Part shown: positions 43,931-56,699 of the stretch, one piece after another
Position numbering within the stretch: the first letter of the stretch is position 1
Layout: every line of letters starts with the position of its first letter
Assembly (NCBI GenBank): GCA_022419385.1
Contig: JAJUBI010000005.1
Span: 3,658,001 to 3,722,000 of the forward strand
Length of the DNA: 64,000 nt
Direction: 5' to 3'
Source of the DNA: Paraconiothyrium sp. Pb-2020
Lineage: Eukaryota; Ascomycota; Dothideomycetes; Pleosporales; Didymosphaeriaceae
Program-made: the position numbers and the translations under genes
The notes under the pieces: model-generated
What the model was told of the DNA's origin: nothing
Database searches by the model: none
Seen by the model: the letters and a program-made list of their open reading frames with translations, nothing else

Positions 43931-45482
43931 GTCGAATCCGAGGATACGTACGCGGTGCTGGAGGCGATCGATGTAAATATTTGTTCCGTTATAATATATA
44001 TAGTAGGATAAAAAGGCTTTCGAAGTAGAATATGCTGACCTCAGTAAATGTGGGGCGAAATTCGATGAAAATCTCTGCACGGCGTGGGTAACATGTTGGG
44101 GATGTCGGCAAGCGGTGTGGTTGGTTGGGGGAAGCCCAAGCGTCCGCGCCATGTTACGCGTCTCCTTCGAACTGGCTATCGCGACACTTCCACGGTTCCC
44201 ATACTCTCCTTCGTATGGCAATGTTCGTCGTGCAACGTGTTGCCTACGTACTACGACCAATATGGCTCACTCCACACGATGACTCCTAGGACTGCGCGCT
44301 CCACACGACGAGTTCTCCTCGGCCTGCGCCTTACCTCTTACTAGAATTCGCGATTTCGTCGAAGCAGTCCTGGCGGTGTAGCTCGCGCTTCTAGACATGC
44401 GCACAATGGACTTCACGAAAGGCCAATGATCACAGATATACTTACGTTTATAGTATCTTCCGAGCGATGGAAGGGACGACGTCCCCCATATCGCCCTCAT
44501 CCACAGCCCTGCACAGGCAACGATCTTACTCGCTCCGAAGCTCTTCTCGCAAAGACGTACCGCGTTCCCGTTGCCAATGTAGCCACAATGGGCAGATGGC
44601 CTAATATGTGATACGACCAGAGGGACTGGCTGGATAGGCAAAGAGCTGAAGACACGGAGAAGTTGTTGCGCAGTCGACAAAAAGCAGCACCGTTGCCATT
44701 TACCGTACGTTATTTCCACCTTTCTAGTCGCGCAAAGGATGAGGCACATTATCATTCAGTTATCCCTGTCTGAACGCATTTGTTGAGAATCTTCGACTCT
44801 GACTTTTGCGCGTACATCACAATGTCTACAACATTTTGATGCAACTCAAGCTGACCAGCACAGTCACGTTTCAGGGCTTCGAGTCTTCCTACGCCCTTGC
44901 TCGCTGCGATACCTTCGAGCGACAATCGCAAGCTCTCCAGCTGCAGCGACCCGCTCAACATCATTGCTCGCGCACAGTCCGTCGCTCGAAACCTCATGCC
45001 GCATCTCCGTAGATTCTCTTGCGTTATACTCCGTGAATAGGAATAGGCTACTTCCGGCCGCGAATTGTAAATCCTAGACAACATAGTATATGAGCATAAC
45101 GTGCGAGGCATCGCAGAGAGGAGAAGTGATACAATGTGAGGCGTACTGGAATAACGGTATCAGTGAAAGTAGTAAAGCGTAGCACAAGTTTGGACAACGG
45201 CGACGTCATATAGGACAATCCATTCGAGACTATCTCGTCCTTCCCTCCGTCCTTCCCTCCGCCACTCGAAATGTTAACTTGCTGCGTGGCGCTGCATCCA
45301 ATCGGAGCTTCCTACAGTTCTTCGCCAAATCATAATGTCGTTATCTGCGTAGTCTTACCCATCTACAGAGCTAGCCCTGGGTTCGCAGGGTCGTCAAGCC
45401 TATTTATACCAAACGTGCAATTGAGGGATAAGAAACGCTCGAAACGCGCCGAAGCGAAATAAACAAAGGAACATGGATCGAG
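43931..45482. other. No gene recognised
   Basis: Two adjoining minus-strand frames (45111-44752 and 44755-44267) are open for 119 and 162 codons. The first has a Leu/Ala-rich segment that could be helical, but no start context, motif or joining intron supports a gene. Confidence 0.4.
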
Positions 45483-46986
45483 CTAGCCTTCCATTGCCAT
45501 GAAAGTTGTGATGCGCTCCAAAGCGACTTCCATAGTCTTGACAGGAATTGAGAACCGTATCCTGGCCCACCCGAAGTCCTTATCGACACCTTTGTACATG
45601 GTTCCAGGTCCAAGGAGCACACCTTGTTCCGCCAGTCGGTTGTAGAAGTCTCGCTCATCTTCCAAGCTTTGGGCATGCTTTGCTAGTTTGGCAAAGACAA
45701 ATATCCCGTCCGTGGGCACCACGAAACTGACGTCTAACTGTTCGAGGACATTCGCGAGGAGACGGTAGGATGCAGTGAGCCTCTCAGAGTTGAGTGCGAT
45801 AAGGGTAGGAAGTTGAGACCACTTCAAGAGGCTCGAGAGGTATAAGGATGCTAGAGTGTTTGCGTGCCAGTAAGTCAGAAGAGCTATAGCAGAGAGTAAC
45901 TTGGGGTTTTGCTGGGAAATCAGACAGCCCTAAAACGTCAGTGTCGTTACAACGATCATAGTGCGGTCCACTCACGATACGGAAGCCACTGGACCCAAAG
46001 AGCTTGCTGGCCGCCCAGATTACGTGCACTCGAGACGGGTCGATCTTAACTGCGCCTTCCGGTACCAGTGGTTCTGTCAGCGACAGAGCTGAAACGAATT
46101 TCGCACTCTTTTGCGGCCTTTCTTTGAGCTCCGTAAGAGCATAAATCTCATCCGAGATGAAGTGCAGCCCCCGCTCCTGACAGAACTCCATGCATTCAAT
46201 GAGCGACTTCCTAGTGTAACATTGTGAAGTAGGGTTGTGCGGGTTTGTTATGAGCACTGCTTTGATCCTTGATTTGTCCGCTGAGAAGTCATAAGCGGCC
46301 TGGAGAGAAGGCAGCAGATAGTTGTCAAAGTTTTGGTACGTTGGCGGTCTAGCAACAACGATGTTTACGTTCTGCCGCGCTCTAGTGATACGGTCGAAAC
46401 CAACTATAACGTGGTGAGCCGTGCATTAATGAGAACGAGAAGAGCGGTCAACTAACACCAGTATGGCCCAGGCACAATGATGCTGTCGCCTTCATCACAT
46501 ATAGCATGTATAACGCTCTCCAGCGCATCGGAAGCGCCGGCAGTCAGAACGACGTGTTCCGGTTTGACCGTATGTATAGGTTGGAACGACGTATTGAAGA
46601 ACGAAGCTAAGCTTTCTCTTGTCGATAAGTCGCCACCATCCCCGGTTGGGATTGCGAAAGCCTGCAATTCTGTCAGTTACGTTGGCACATTGGAAGTTTT
46701 GAATCATGACCTTTTCTGTGATCTTGTCCTCCACTAAAGTTTTGAGGAATTCTAATAGCTCGGGACGTATGACCTCGCTTTGTGCGGTGGAGAGATCAAT
46801 GGTATTAGAATCATCGGCAGCAGCTTGCGATGCGACATCGTGGGTTTTGGCTCCAAGTACTTTTAGAGTCGCTCGCATGCGCGAAGATAAGCCTGGATCC
46901 GCCTTCACATCACTATGCTGTGGGCTTCCGACCTGGGAATGCATCGCCTTATGGTGAAAGGTATCGAGAGGTATCGGCTCCGTCAT
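45483..46986 (-). CDS. ACC-synthase-like PLP-dependent aminotransferase (class I/II)
   Basis: Four exons (46986-46711, 46661-46457, 46403-45976, 45929-45483) give 451 residues. Family blocks are present in order: IDLSTAQSEVIRPELL, VVLTAGASDALESV, IIVPGPYW, the Asn of ITNPHNPTSQCY, the Asp/Tyr of ISDEIYAL, and the PLP-binding Lys in WAASKLFGSSGFRI. The C-terminus ends with the carboxylate-binding Arg region (FGWARIRFSIP). The block pattern is nearest to fungal 1-aminocyclopropane-1-carboxylate synthase-like proteins, which in fungi often act as C-S lyases or aminotransferases in secondary metabolism. The true substrate cannot be read from sequence. The first intron donor is the weak GTCATG; the other donors, GTTAGT and GTGAGT, are better. 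It may belong with the dioxygenase/transporter genes to the right. Confidence 0.86.
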
Positions 46987-48239
46987 AGGAATGCTATCGG
47001 GAGGGCTGGTAGGGCTGTCTTCAGCAGTGGAGCGTTTGGCCTCCGCTCTGCGATTGCGGTCAGGCTGACACTATATCAGAAACCAACCTGGATGTTTTCA
47101 CCTGCGGTAGTAGGCTAGCAGTCGCTTACCAGTGCATGCAATTCGTCTACTTGACGCGTTGTGTCCGTTACCCAGGGTCCATGTCCGCCAGCGAACACGC
47201 GGAGCTCTCCAGTCCTGGTCCTGCAGGTCGACGCTTTGAGGTGGCGCTTCGTATCACTTCGGCAGCTAAGCGCATGCAGCACGGCTTATTGTGGCTCAGC
47301 AAAGCCATCGGAAGGCCTTTGCGAGGGAGCATCCAATAGTTCGGCGGATTCGGGCCCGACTATAGGAGAGGGGTGGTGTTGTTGCACCATGCTATTAGTG
47401 TTCGGGCTCGCATATATACGCCTCTGCTGTGCATACAGCGCAGGTCAGCTGTTTCCATCGAAACGCGACCGACCGCATCTGCAGCTGCTATTGCAGTCAC
47501 ATCCACTTAGCCGCCCGGCGCCAAAAGAATCGGTGTGCTGTGTGTTGCATAATCGATCGCGGTGGGTCGCGCGTCGCGGAATGCGGGATGCGGGGCGGTA
47601 GCTAAGGATAGATTTACAACAAATTGTGTATCTTAGAGATACCACAGATCAGAAGCTTCCCAGACATCGAAGTACGCGATTGACATACTGCTAGGATCCA
47701 GTAGGCTTCTGGGGTCTCTTTGCTTGCTGTTCGGTGTAAGCGGAACTGAAGTTTCAGGATTGCATAGAGTGACCGGTAAAGGCCTTCAACGTGTTCCATC
47801 ACATGCTGGTACCCTTATTTAATTGGGAAATAGGTAGGATAACGTTCCTGAAGCTTTGCAATGCCTGTGGATCAAAGTTAGGCGGCGTAGTGCACGCTGT
47901 ACCGGTAGACCCCACATCTCGAGGCCCAAAACTGGAGTGGCTGTGATCTGCAGACCATCGCTCACGCGAACGTGTCGCTTGTATCATTGTCAATACTTCA
48001 TTTCTTCGTCCAATGATTCTATTAGCGACTAAGGGGCGAATCGAAATGCGTGCACATGGATTTAATCAGAGGATGGTTTCATCGACACGTGAATGCCTAA
48101 ACGGGCATCTTGGCGGAGCTTTCCCGAAGGATGACATCAACTGCATGCCATCAGGAATCTTCTACCAAACGTATGAACAACGCTCTGCACTTCTGCTGAC
48201 ATATATTTGATAACGCCCTGTGTTCCAAGGTGTGGACTA
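46987..48239. other. Divergent upstream region, no gene recognised
   Basis: Lies between the PLP enzyme and the FAM210-type gene. GC-rich frames at 47136-47645 overlap on both strands without motif. Confidence 0.45.
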
Positions 48240-48952
48240 ATGGCTTCGAGAACGCGGCTAGCATCCGCCTTTGCTCGACCCAGCTGGTTACTACTTCGCG
48301 TATCGCCTTCCTCTCATCAACAGCCAATGCGGTGTCAAATTAAGCAGTCGGCCCCCAAAAACAATTTTCGGAACCGGCCGTTCCGCCGCAATTACAGCAG
48401 GCACCAGTCTCCGAATTCACAACCAAACCCTACACCGAATCTAGGCAGTCCAGAGCCGCTATCATTTACAGCGCGTCTCAAGAAGTTGTCCAGGGAGTAC
48501 GGATGGACAGTAGTTGGCGTATACCTAGCACTTACAGTGGCCGATATTCCTTTGTGCTTTCTCGCTGTCAAATACATCGGTGCGGAGCGAATTGCTCATG
48601 CTGAGCATGTAGTCGTTGGCGGGGCGAAAGACATGATCGGAAGGTTCTTTCCCAATCTATTCGACAGAAAAGGGGAGCACGAAGCCGAAGCCAAAGCCAA
48701 AGCCGAAGCCGCAGAGGCGGAACAAGAAGAGCAAAGCGGGCAGCCAAGTAAGTGTCTTCTCCAATACAAGTCGATTAATTCGCTGACAGGGCTCTGCCAG
48801 CTTTCTGGACGAAGCTGGGATTGGTCTTCATCGTCCACAAGTCTTTCATATTTGTCCGCGTGCCACTGACAGCAGCGGTCACACCTAAGGTGGTGAAAAC
48901 TTTGCGCAGCTGGGGCTATGATATCGGAAAGAGAAGACCAAGAACAAAATAG
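48240..48952 (+). CDS. FAM210 (DUF1279) mitochondrial inner-membrane protein
   Basis: Two exons (48240-48747, 48801-48952; 53-nt intron, CTGACA branch) give 219 residues. A basic, Arg-rich N-terminus resembles a mitochondrial targeting sequence. The conserved block LSREYGWTVVGVYLALTVAD with its hydrophobic continuation is the DUF1279 signature. A charged Ala/Glu/Lys coiled segment and a second conserved segment after the intron (FWTKLGLVFIVHKSFIFVR) complete it. Animal relatives affect mitochondrial protein synthesis and morphology; the fungal role is not established. I prefer the start at 48240 to 48207, since the longer form adds a non-basic stretch. Confidence 0.82.
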
Positions 48953-49090
48953 ACTCTGCATCAGAGGTTTCAATCTTGAGCGCCAGATTAATGCTATATA
49001 TTCGACGACCCTTGTAACAATACAAAGCACATCTATCTTTCAACTCAGCATGAGCCTCTTGCGAACGAGACCTCGATTCCGCTATTACTG

Positions 49091-50249
49091 CTACACATCG
49101 AAGTATTTGAGAGACGCCTCGACAGTCGCTCGCCATCCAGCGCGTTCACCTTCCCGCTGTCCACGGGGAAAAAACATCATTAGAGCACGCACGTAGTTCA
49201 GTATCTTATCCAACGCCATCTGCGCTGCGTTGAAATCCACAGCACCATATAATTCTGCGAGCGGCTGTTCGTTGAAAATCTCGATCATCCTGTCTTTCTC
49301 CCTCTTTGCTTCCGCAGTGCTTTTCCCATTCCATAGAAATGCCTTGAGGATTCCACAAAGGTGCCGGTACCACGCCTGAGAATTCCCAGTCGAGGATTCC
49401 TGTGATGGTTGCTGTAGCCGGGTCACACATGATGTTCGCGAAATGAAGGTCCTTGTGGGCGAAGATGTACTTTATGTCATCTATGCCAGCGCGGTTGTCT
49501 TGGAGACGATCGATCAGAGCGTTGAGGCGATGGAGTAGGTCGCGATAGGGTGCGAGCAAAGAGTGCTTTTCAACATTGTAACTATACTTCTCAAGACACG
49601 CAATGGCATAATCCGTATACGACTTGTACGGTCCTGCGATGTTGAGGCTCTCCACCGTCTCGCTAGCACCCCAGTACTTCTCGATATCGGATGTCTGCCA
49701 AAACGTCTCGTCGAGTACAGGGCCGGGCACGACCTTATCGTCCACGATAGACAGACCACCTACGTGGTCCCAAGCATGCGCCTGGAGCTGACCCAGGTAA
49801 TGGCTCACTTGTGAGATGAGATAATGCTTCGCGCGATTATCGAGCTGGTCGTAGATTTGATCGACACTGATACCCGGTACCCGTTCTAACAGCATGAACT
49901 CATGGTTGATCGGATTGTCGGTGGATGCATCAAAGCGAACCAACGCCGGCACAGGTATCGTGGTAGCGGATCTCACCCATCGCATGCAAGCCACTTCATT
50001 GAGCGTTTTTATGCGAGGTAGCTGAGTACCTGAGATGCGGAGTATCAAGTCGATCAAGCCAACAGGATCGCGTGAGAAATTCGATATGAGAGTTGGCGCA
50101 TCTTTCGAAGCGAATTGAAGGATGTATATGGAGTGATAGTCGGCGGTAGCATCGAGCTTCCTGACGCTTAAGGCAACTGGTAAATCGAGCGAGGCTAGCA
50201 ATTGCTGGATGGCAGGCTCGCTCAAGACTGGAAGGAGGTTTTGGCTCAT
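49091..50249 (-). pseudogene. APH-type phosphotransferase, frameshifted
   Basis: The N-terminal 300 codons read as a fungal aminoglycoside-phosphotransferase-fold protein. They include the substrate-lobe LLERVPGISVDQIYD, the catalytic loop HKDLHFANIMCD (HxDxxxxN) and the metal site GILDWEFSG. At about 49341-49354 the conserved continuation (KAFLWNGKSTAEAKREK) moves to another frame and then runs to a stop at 49091. The original frame instead gives an unrelated tail ending at 49206. No GT-AG intron of usable size covers the shift. The catalytic residues lie before the break, so a shortened but active protein is possible. A base-call error is the other explanation. Confidence 0.75.
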
Positions 50250-50403
50250 GGTATGCTTAGTGTATATGCGCGAATGAAACCGATATATTGGTTGCGCTGG
50301 CCTTACTCAGTATGAGTCATTTTACTGCAGTAGCTACGTCAAGCGGTGTAGACATCGAAACCCACACGACCACAAGGATAGAAATGCATTTATCGAATAA
50401 CAA

Positions 50404-51520
50404 TTAGGTCGCAACCGGTTGCGGTACCTGATTACTTACGCCTAGACTGAAGCCCGGTCTTCTTGCTTTATTTGGATCATTCAAACCCCAGGCTGTGCTG
50501 CTTGCATCATGCACCGTCGTCCGCCTCAAGTCCCTCTTGAACTTGCCAGCAAATGTACCGCTACCGGCTCTATGCAGCACACAGGTATTGTCCCATATAA
50601 TCATATCGGTTGGGTTCTCCCAAGCTATGCTAGTCCGGTATTTCTCTTGTGTAGTATGGTCGAGCAACTGCTTCAACAAAGCGTCTGATCGCGCTGGGTC
50701 CAGCCCCTCGACATGGTGTGCATGTGCAGCAACATACAGGTTCATCCTACCAGATGGCTCATGCTTTTGTGCGATCTTGTGTAAGTGCATCGGTTGCGTC
50801 GACACATCCAAGTCCTTGAAGAAATCGGGAGCGGCGACTTTCCGAGAGTGCGCCATGCAGTGTGCAGCCACATAGTCTTTGTCGAGCAGCTCGGACTTCA
50901 AAGCCTCGGGAAGTTCGTCGAAGGCCGTGCGAGAGTCGGCAAAGTCGGTGTTACCGCCGTGTCCGGGCGGAGGTAGCTCGTATGCGCGCAGGAGCGAGAA
51001 TGAGGCACGTCTAGGGTTGAAAGAGCTGTCAACATGGAAAAGAGCATTGCCCTTTTCTGAGGTCAGCCGAAAAACATGATGAAATTTGGCATATCTGATC
51101 TTCCCACCTTTTGATATTGCGCTTTTGGGGAATTCGGATCAATCACATTGCCGTCCTCGTCCACATTGCCTGCATCGAAGAGCTCATAGTAGTCATACCT
51201 CATCTTGCGCCCCGCGGTTATATACGGCCGAATATCGTCAAGATCCCCCATCCTTCGCGAAAACTCCACGTGAGCTGTGTCGTCCATTCCTGTTTTTCGA
51301 AACACGCATACCCCGTACTTCTTCGGGTCAGCTTACTCCTATCGCAGTACTGTCCGGGCCCAGTAGATCAACGTACCTTCGCCATCGCAGCCAATATCTC
51401 CTGGAATTGCTCATCGGAAGGGTTCGGGAAATTTACGCCTTCGAGCTCTGCACCGAAGTTTGGGTGGAGCTCCTTGACACGGAAGGTCTTGAACTCGCTG
51501 CCACCTCCTGTCTCTTCCAT
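50404..51520 (-). CDS. TauD/TfdA-family Fe(II)/2-oxoglutarate dioxygenase
   Basis: Three exons (51520-51377, 51317-51108, 51051-50404) give 333 residues. The facial triad is visible: HxD in ALFHVDSSF, and the distal His in NTCVLHRAG. The 2-oxoglutarate-binding Arg follows in KRDLRRTTVHDAS. Family members hydroxylate taurine, other sulfonates, phenoxyacetates or alkyl sulfates. The substrate is not predictable. The second intron ends at an AAAAG acceptor 10 nt past a CTGAC branch. The first intron's acceptor is ambiguous by 3 nt (AAGAAG). It is divergently paired with a Dal5-type permease, which suggests uptake and oxidation of the same anionic compound. Confidence 0.88.
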
Positions 51521-52274
51521 ATTGTCTGAGCCTTTGTCTTTGCGTTCTTGATCAGGTCGCTAAGAAGATTCGCCTCTGGGCCGTGGTTGCCTTCTAGGTG
51601 GTACATTTATATCTGGCGTTGGCGCTTTCCTGTAGCGCGGATTGGTCGTAGATCGGTGGGGATGGTGTGAAGTGGGCTGAAGCGGGGGGCAGAGAAGGAG
51701 GGAGAAAATGGCGAATTGTGTGACACGAAGGGATGCATTAACCCCGGCAATTATGCAACGTTATTTGCCGATACCGTTGGTCTCATGTCACGCCTCTGTG
51801 ACCATACAGAAGTCAGCTGCACAAGCCTCCTTCGTCTGATGCCCCGCAACTTGGCGGTACCCCACGATTCACCAAAATACCCTACGGGTACTAGACTCTA
51901 GTATACCCGCCAATTGAAAGCTTGGTCACGACGACGAGGTGTCGTGAGTCTGCTCGCGACGCAGCCGATGAACCGAACGATGATTCAGCGAGGGTTGTGT
52001 GGGTTAAGAACGATGGCACTGAAATCAACTGCCGGACAACGCCAGCAGCATTGGCATGCGACCTTTGAGGATGGGATCCAGGGAGGAGGAGATCGACACG
52101 AGAATCTCCGCTATGAGTTGGACCATAAGGGTGTTCTCGCAGCATGCAACCGGTTATTGATAGGCTGCAGTGTGGGTGAGAGGTCTCGCTCGACTCTCGT
52201 CTATTGCGACGTATCTCTTCCTTTGTTTACGACCCTGTTTCGACCTTCTCGAAAGAAATCGTACACGAGGAACG
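51521..52274. promoter_or_regulatory. Shared upstream region of the dioxygenase and permease genes
   Basis: The 754 bp between the divergent starts hold no credible gene. Co-regulation from this region is likely but no specific operator was recognised. Confidence 0.45.
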
Positions 52275-53947
52275 ATGGCCGCTATTCACAAGCACGAGGC
52301 TGTCCGCATCGAGAATACTTCAGAAAAGGAACACATCGTGGATGAATCGCACTTGGACCAGAACATCCACCTCAACGATGCGATACAAGCGGAAATCGAC
52401 AAAGATGAAAAACGAGTTCGAAAGATCATTCGAAAAGTCGATTTTCGTATGGTTCCCATCTTGGGCTTGTTGTACATGTGGGCACTGATTGACCGAGTGA
52501 ACTTACCGAACATTCAAATCGCTGGTATGTTAGAACTTCAACTAAAGTACCACTCGAAGTGATTAAACTTACGAGGATGTAGGCATGGGGAACGAGCTTG
52601 AGACAACGAAAGGAAACCGATACACGCTAGTCACCATGATCTTCTTCGTAACCTATATCCTCTTCGATTACCCTTCCAACATCGCGCTTCGAAAATTTGG
52701 CGCAGCGAAGTGGCTTGGCTTCATTGGGACTGCGTGGGGTTGTTTGACCATCGCCATGGGTTTTGTGCAATCTTGGAAGACGTTACTCGTGTGCCGTGTA
52801 ATCTTTGGCGCGCTCGAGGCCGGAATGGCCCCCGGCTGCATTTACCTACTTGGTGCCTGGTACACACGGTACGAGGTTCAGAAACGCTTTGCAGCTTGGG
52901 CTTGCATTGGTGTCTTCGGCTCGGGCATATCGTCTGCACTCGTCTACGGTATCACTACCATCGGACGTGTAGGAGGGCTAAACGCCTGGCGTTGGATCTT
53001 CATCATCGAAGGAATCGTCAGTGCCGCAGTTGGCATCGTCGCCGGCATCGTTCTTATCGACTTTCCCGATCGCGCAACGCGTCCTGGTATTCTCTTCAGG
53101 AAGGGCTTCCTGACGCCTGAAGAAGCTGCTGTTGTGCTCGCCCTTATAGAGCGTGACCGGGCCGATGCCGTTCCAGAGCCTTTCACTCGCCGCAATGTCT
53201 TGCGCGCCTTGTCCGATTGGAAAATGTGGCAGTTCCCGTTCCTGCTCTTTTGCAACAACCTCACCGTTTACTCATTTTCCTACTTCCTTCCCATCATCTT
53301 GCACGGGTCCATGGGGTACTCGACCAAGATGACGTACTTCCTCACTATACCGCCCTACGTCTGCGCGTCAATCTGGATGTTCGCCATCGGCTGTCTGAAC
53401 GATCGCCTCAAAGTGCGCGGTCCGACCATTATCGTGCAGTCTCTTGTCATCACACTGGGTATATGCGTGATGGCGTTTGCGAGTAACGCTGGGGCGCGTT
53501 ACTTTGGAGTCTTTCTGGCTGTAGGTGGCACGAACTCAAACATCCCAACTATATATGGATATCAGCATAACAACTTGAGTAAGTTTATGTCTCGTCTACA
53601 GCGCCGCATCAAAGCGTGTACCCCGTGTCATCCAATAGTAAATACTGGACGATCACTTGTGCCACAAATACCAAGCTAACCCTAAGACAGCTGGTCAGAC
53701 GAAGCGTGCGCTTGCGACAGCCATGCTGCTCATGGGCGGTGGCTGTGGAGGCATCGCGGCATCATTTGCCTTTCAGTCGAAAGATGCGCCAGACTATATC
53801 CCAGGAATGATCACAGCTATCACATCGCAGGTAGTGACTGTGATCCTTGTGTCGTTAAATTGGTTATTCTTCCTATATCAGAACAAGAAGGCGGAGAAGG
53901 GTGAAGTAGTACTAGAAGAGACTCCAGGTTTTAGGTACACCATCTGA
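52275..53947 (+). CDS. MFS anion:cation symporter, Dal5/allantoate permease type
   Basis: Three exons (52275-52524, 52583-53578, 53691-53947) give 500 residues. A hydrophilic N-terminus of about 60 residues ends at the family entry VRKIIRKVDFRMVPILGLLY, followed by WALIDRVNLPN and 12 predicted helices. Landmarks are VTYILFDYPSNIALRKFG, FGALEAGMAPG and WYTRYEVQKRFA. Relatives import allantoate, nicotinate, pantothenate, biotin precursors or sulfonates. With the neighbouring dioxygenase, a sulfonate or similar organic anion is the simplest guess. The second intron (112 nt) restores the last helices. Confidence 0.88.
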
Positions 53948-54178
53948 TCTTAGGCTGTCTTGAAAATATTCCGAACAGCCGATGCAATTCTGAGACTTTG
54001 ATGATTCGGCAGGTCGAATAATCATAGATCATGAACATCATAGACGAAGATTGCGAAAATGCACGTGCGCGCTAATGGATGATGCTATAGTACATTCTTC
54101 CCCACCGACGCGTACCCTTGACGCGTAACGCCAGGCACGCAAACCGTCAACAAAGCCCCGCGCCCCACCCAAACCTTC

Positions 54179-55487
54179 TCACGCTGGCTCCTTGTACCAC
54201 AAGTAGTCTTTGTGCGCGAGGAACGATTCGTGGATCAACTTTGTGAGAAGTTGCATCACAGAGACGTCTAAGCTTTGCTTCGCCTTGCCCTTGTTCAAAG
54301 TGTGGTGTCTGAAGAAATGTCCGTTACAGTCGTTGAGAATCATGCCCTGATACTCGTTCATCATGTTCGGATAGCCCATCGCGTCATCACATGGTATGCC
54401 CTTTGGTGTCTTCGTTAGCATATGAACAGTGAACCTCGGAGGGTGGCACTTACGATGATGTTGTCACCTTGGGGATTGAAATCGTAGCGGATGTATTCGG
54501 AGAATACGCGCTGCTCATGGCTCCACTTGTCCTTCCACTGGCCACAACCCTCATAACGCCCCTCGTTAGGACACTCTATCCACGCATCCAATATCTCTCT
54601 CGTGTAAGGTAGATTCTGAACGATGACAACGCCCGTGTTCAGCACAGTAGTGCCCTTGCTATCCACACTATTGATGATATCGTTGTCGAAGACTTTCTGA
54701 TCAATCGGCATTAGGATGGACGTGTTATTCGTTGCGCCCCAGTGATTGAGCAGCCATTCAAGAGGTACTTCGGGATGAGTAATCGTGACGTCCGCATCCA
54801 TGGTAACGACCCACTGGTACTTCTCGGACTCAATCATCTTCCGCATTGCACCTGGCAGGATCCAAGTGTCATGGTAGCCCTCCATGCGATGTGCCTGGAA
54901 GAAATGGTAGTCATAGCCGTGTATCTGAGCTGGTGGCTAAATCAGCGTGACTTAACTTCGAACAGCGGCATGCTCACAATACAGATAATGGCCCATGATA
55001 GCGCCCGACACCAGCTGCCCACCACCCATTTCCAGTCGTTCCCAATTCATGGGGTTAGGGTTCAGCATCTCGTTGTTGTTATTCGGTTCCCGAGTGTCGA
55101 TGTCAACGATGAGGACCCTGCCCTTCAACGGCTCTCTCCATCTCGGTAATTGGGTCAATCCGAAAGTCCTCCCTGAGGGATCAATGTAGTCATCGGTTAA
55201 TGAATGTCGTATCGGACCGAACAGCGCATGTATGCGATCTTTCACGCTCGCCTCCTTCGCAGGTGTACTCGACGTGCTGGTAATGTTCCATGTGGGTCTA
55301 GTATGTGATCAGCATATCCGCACGAGACACTAGGCGATTGAACGTACCGGTATTCTTGGGCGATAGCCTGTAATTGCTCCAGCGAAGGAACAACCTCTGG
55401 TTTGCTGTGCAGGATGAGACCCAGTATAATGAATGTACATATCACCGCAACGACAAGGCGCGGGAGGTTGCAGTTCGTGACCGCCAT
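54179..55487 (-). CDS. GT34 Golgi glycosyltransferase (Gma12/Mnn10 family)
   Basis: A type II membrane galactosyl- or mannosyltransferase acting on glycans in the Golgi. Four exons (55487-55348, 55297-54978, 54929-54454, 54400-54179) give 385 residues. An anchor helix at about 10-27 is followed by a stem and a catalytic domain. Landmarks are SQIHGYDYHFFQAH, the DxD site in VVTMDADVTI, LNTGVVIVQN and WSHEQRVFSEYI. Intron 2 uses the GCCACCAG acceptor. For intron 3 I chose the AAAG at 54401, although AAG nine bases earlier would also be in frame. Family members work in alpha-1,6-mannan or alpha-galactose addition; which one is undetermined. Confidence 0.88.
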
Positions 55488-56699
55488 AGCGAAGGAGTGA
55501 AGTGAAACGGAGAGGTGAAGAGATGGTTTGTTCAGTCCTGTTCATGTAACGCAGCGAGGGTAGTTGGACCAGAGCGGCGGGTCACCCTAGTTTGGGGAGG
55601 TGCACTACCTAGAATTCCGGGAACATACTTAGGCCAGCCACGAGGCTCTTGTGCACTCGTTGCATCACGTATACCCTCTTCACAGGGTTAGTAACCACGA
55701 GCGCGCTGAGACATCGCAATCAGTCGCAGCCATTGCAAACACCTTGGACGCAATCGTCGATATCCCAGTGACGCGGCTGTCGCGTAAGAGATAAGGCGCG
55801 AAGAATGTGATGAAGTAGAGTGTGACACAGGACAGGTGTAGCAACTTGCCCTGACTAGAAAGGTCTGGAATAGGCCGCCGCGATAAAACGGTAGCCGATC
55901 AACATTTCCCAAGGAGTAAAATATGCTGGAATAACTCTGAGGTCGCCTTCTGGTGGTGGTGACAGCTGTCCGCCTACGGTAAGGTGGAACGCGTCAGCCC
56001 TTGCGTGCGGCGCGGCTGGATGTGCCGTAGGTGCCCAATTGTCATCACACCTATGATAGACAGCGGTGACCGAAGCTTATGGGTGATTGAGTGACTCGGG
56101 AAACTCGATACGATAGCCGTATCACAGTGGAAGGCGCATTGGGCCGTTGTAGTGCTACCCGTACTGCTCAGGCGGATGCCCAAGGTTGTTGTGTCGAAAC
56201 TAGCAGGTGAGGCTAGCCGAGGTAGGAGAGAAATCTTGGGCAAGATAAGGATCTCATAACAAGCTGTACAAGATGCGGTCAGTACAGGTAGCGCAAATTG
56301 ACTGTTCTACTGTGCAGGATGAGAGGTTGCGACCTTGCAGAGGCGCAGCAACTGCCACTACAACTCTTCTCGTACTAGTCTCGATTGGGTGCAGTGTGTG
56401 CACACACCTGGCACGCAACCATCCCGCTGTCTGTCTGCAAACCTGAATCATACGTTGTTATTTTATTAGCACCGCGTTTTTTTTCCTGCGTAAAGAAGGC
56501 TAGGATACCGCAGCGCGGGGTGCAGGGCTTCAGACAGCTTGCTTAGGTAGGGTCGAAGTCAAAAACGTATGGGGTCTATCTGCTTCAGATGGAGCGCGAG
56601 GCCTTTGAGACCAGTCCTCAAAACCTTCCGGCACGCACACAATCCTTTTTCGTTCGGGAAGTACTGAGAAACAGGTTGAGTATTTGAGACTTGCCGCCT
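55488..56699. other. No gene recognised
   Basis: Upstream region of the GT34 gene, then spacer. Its right end merges into the tandem array described next. Confidence 0.45.
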
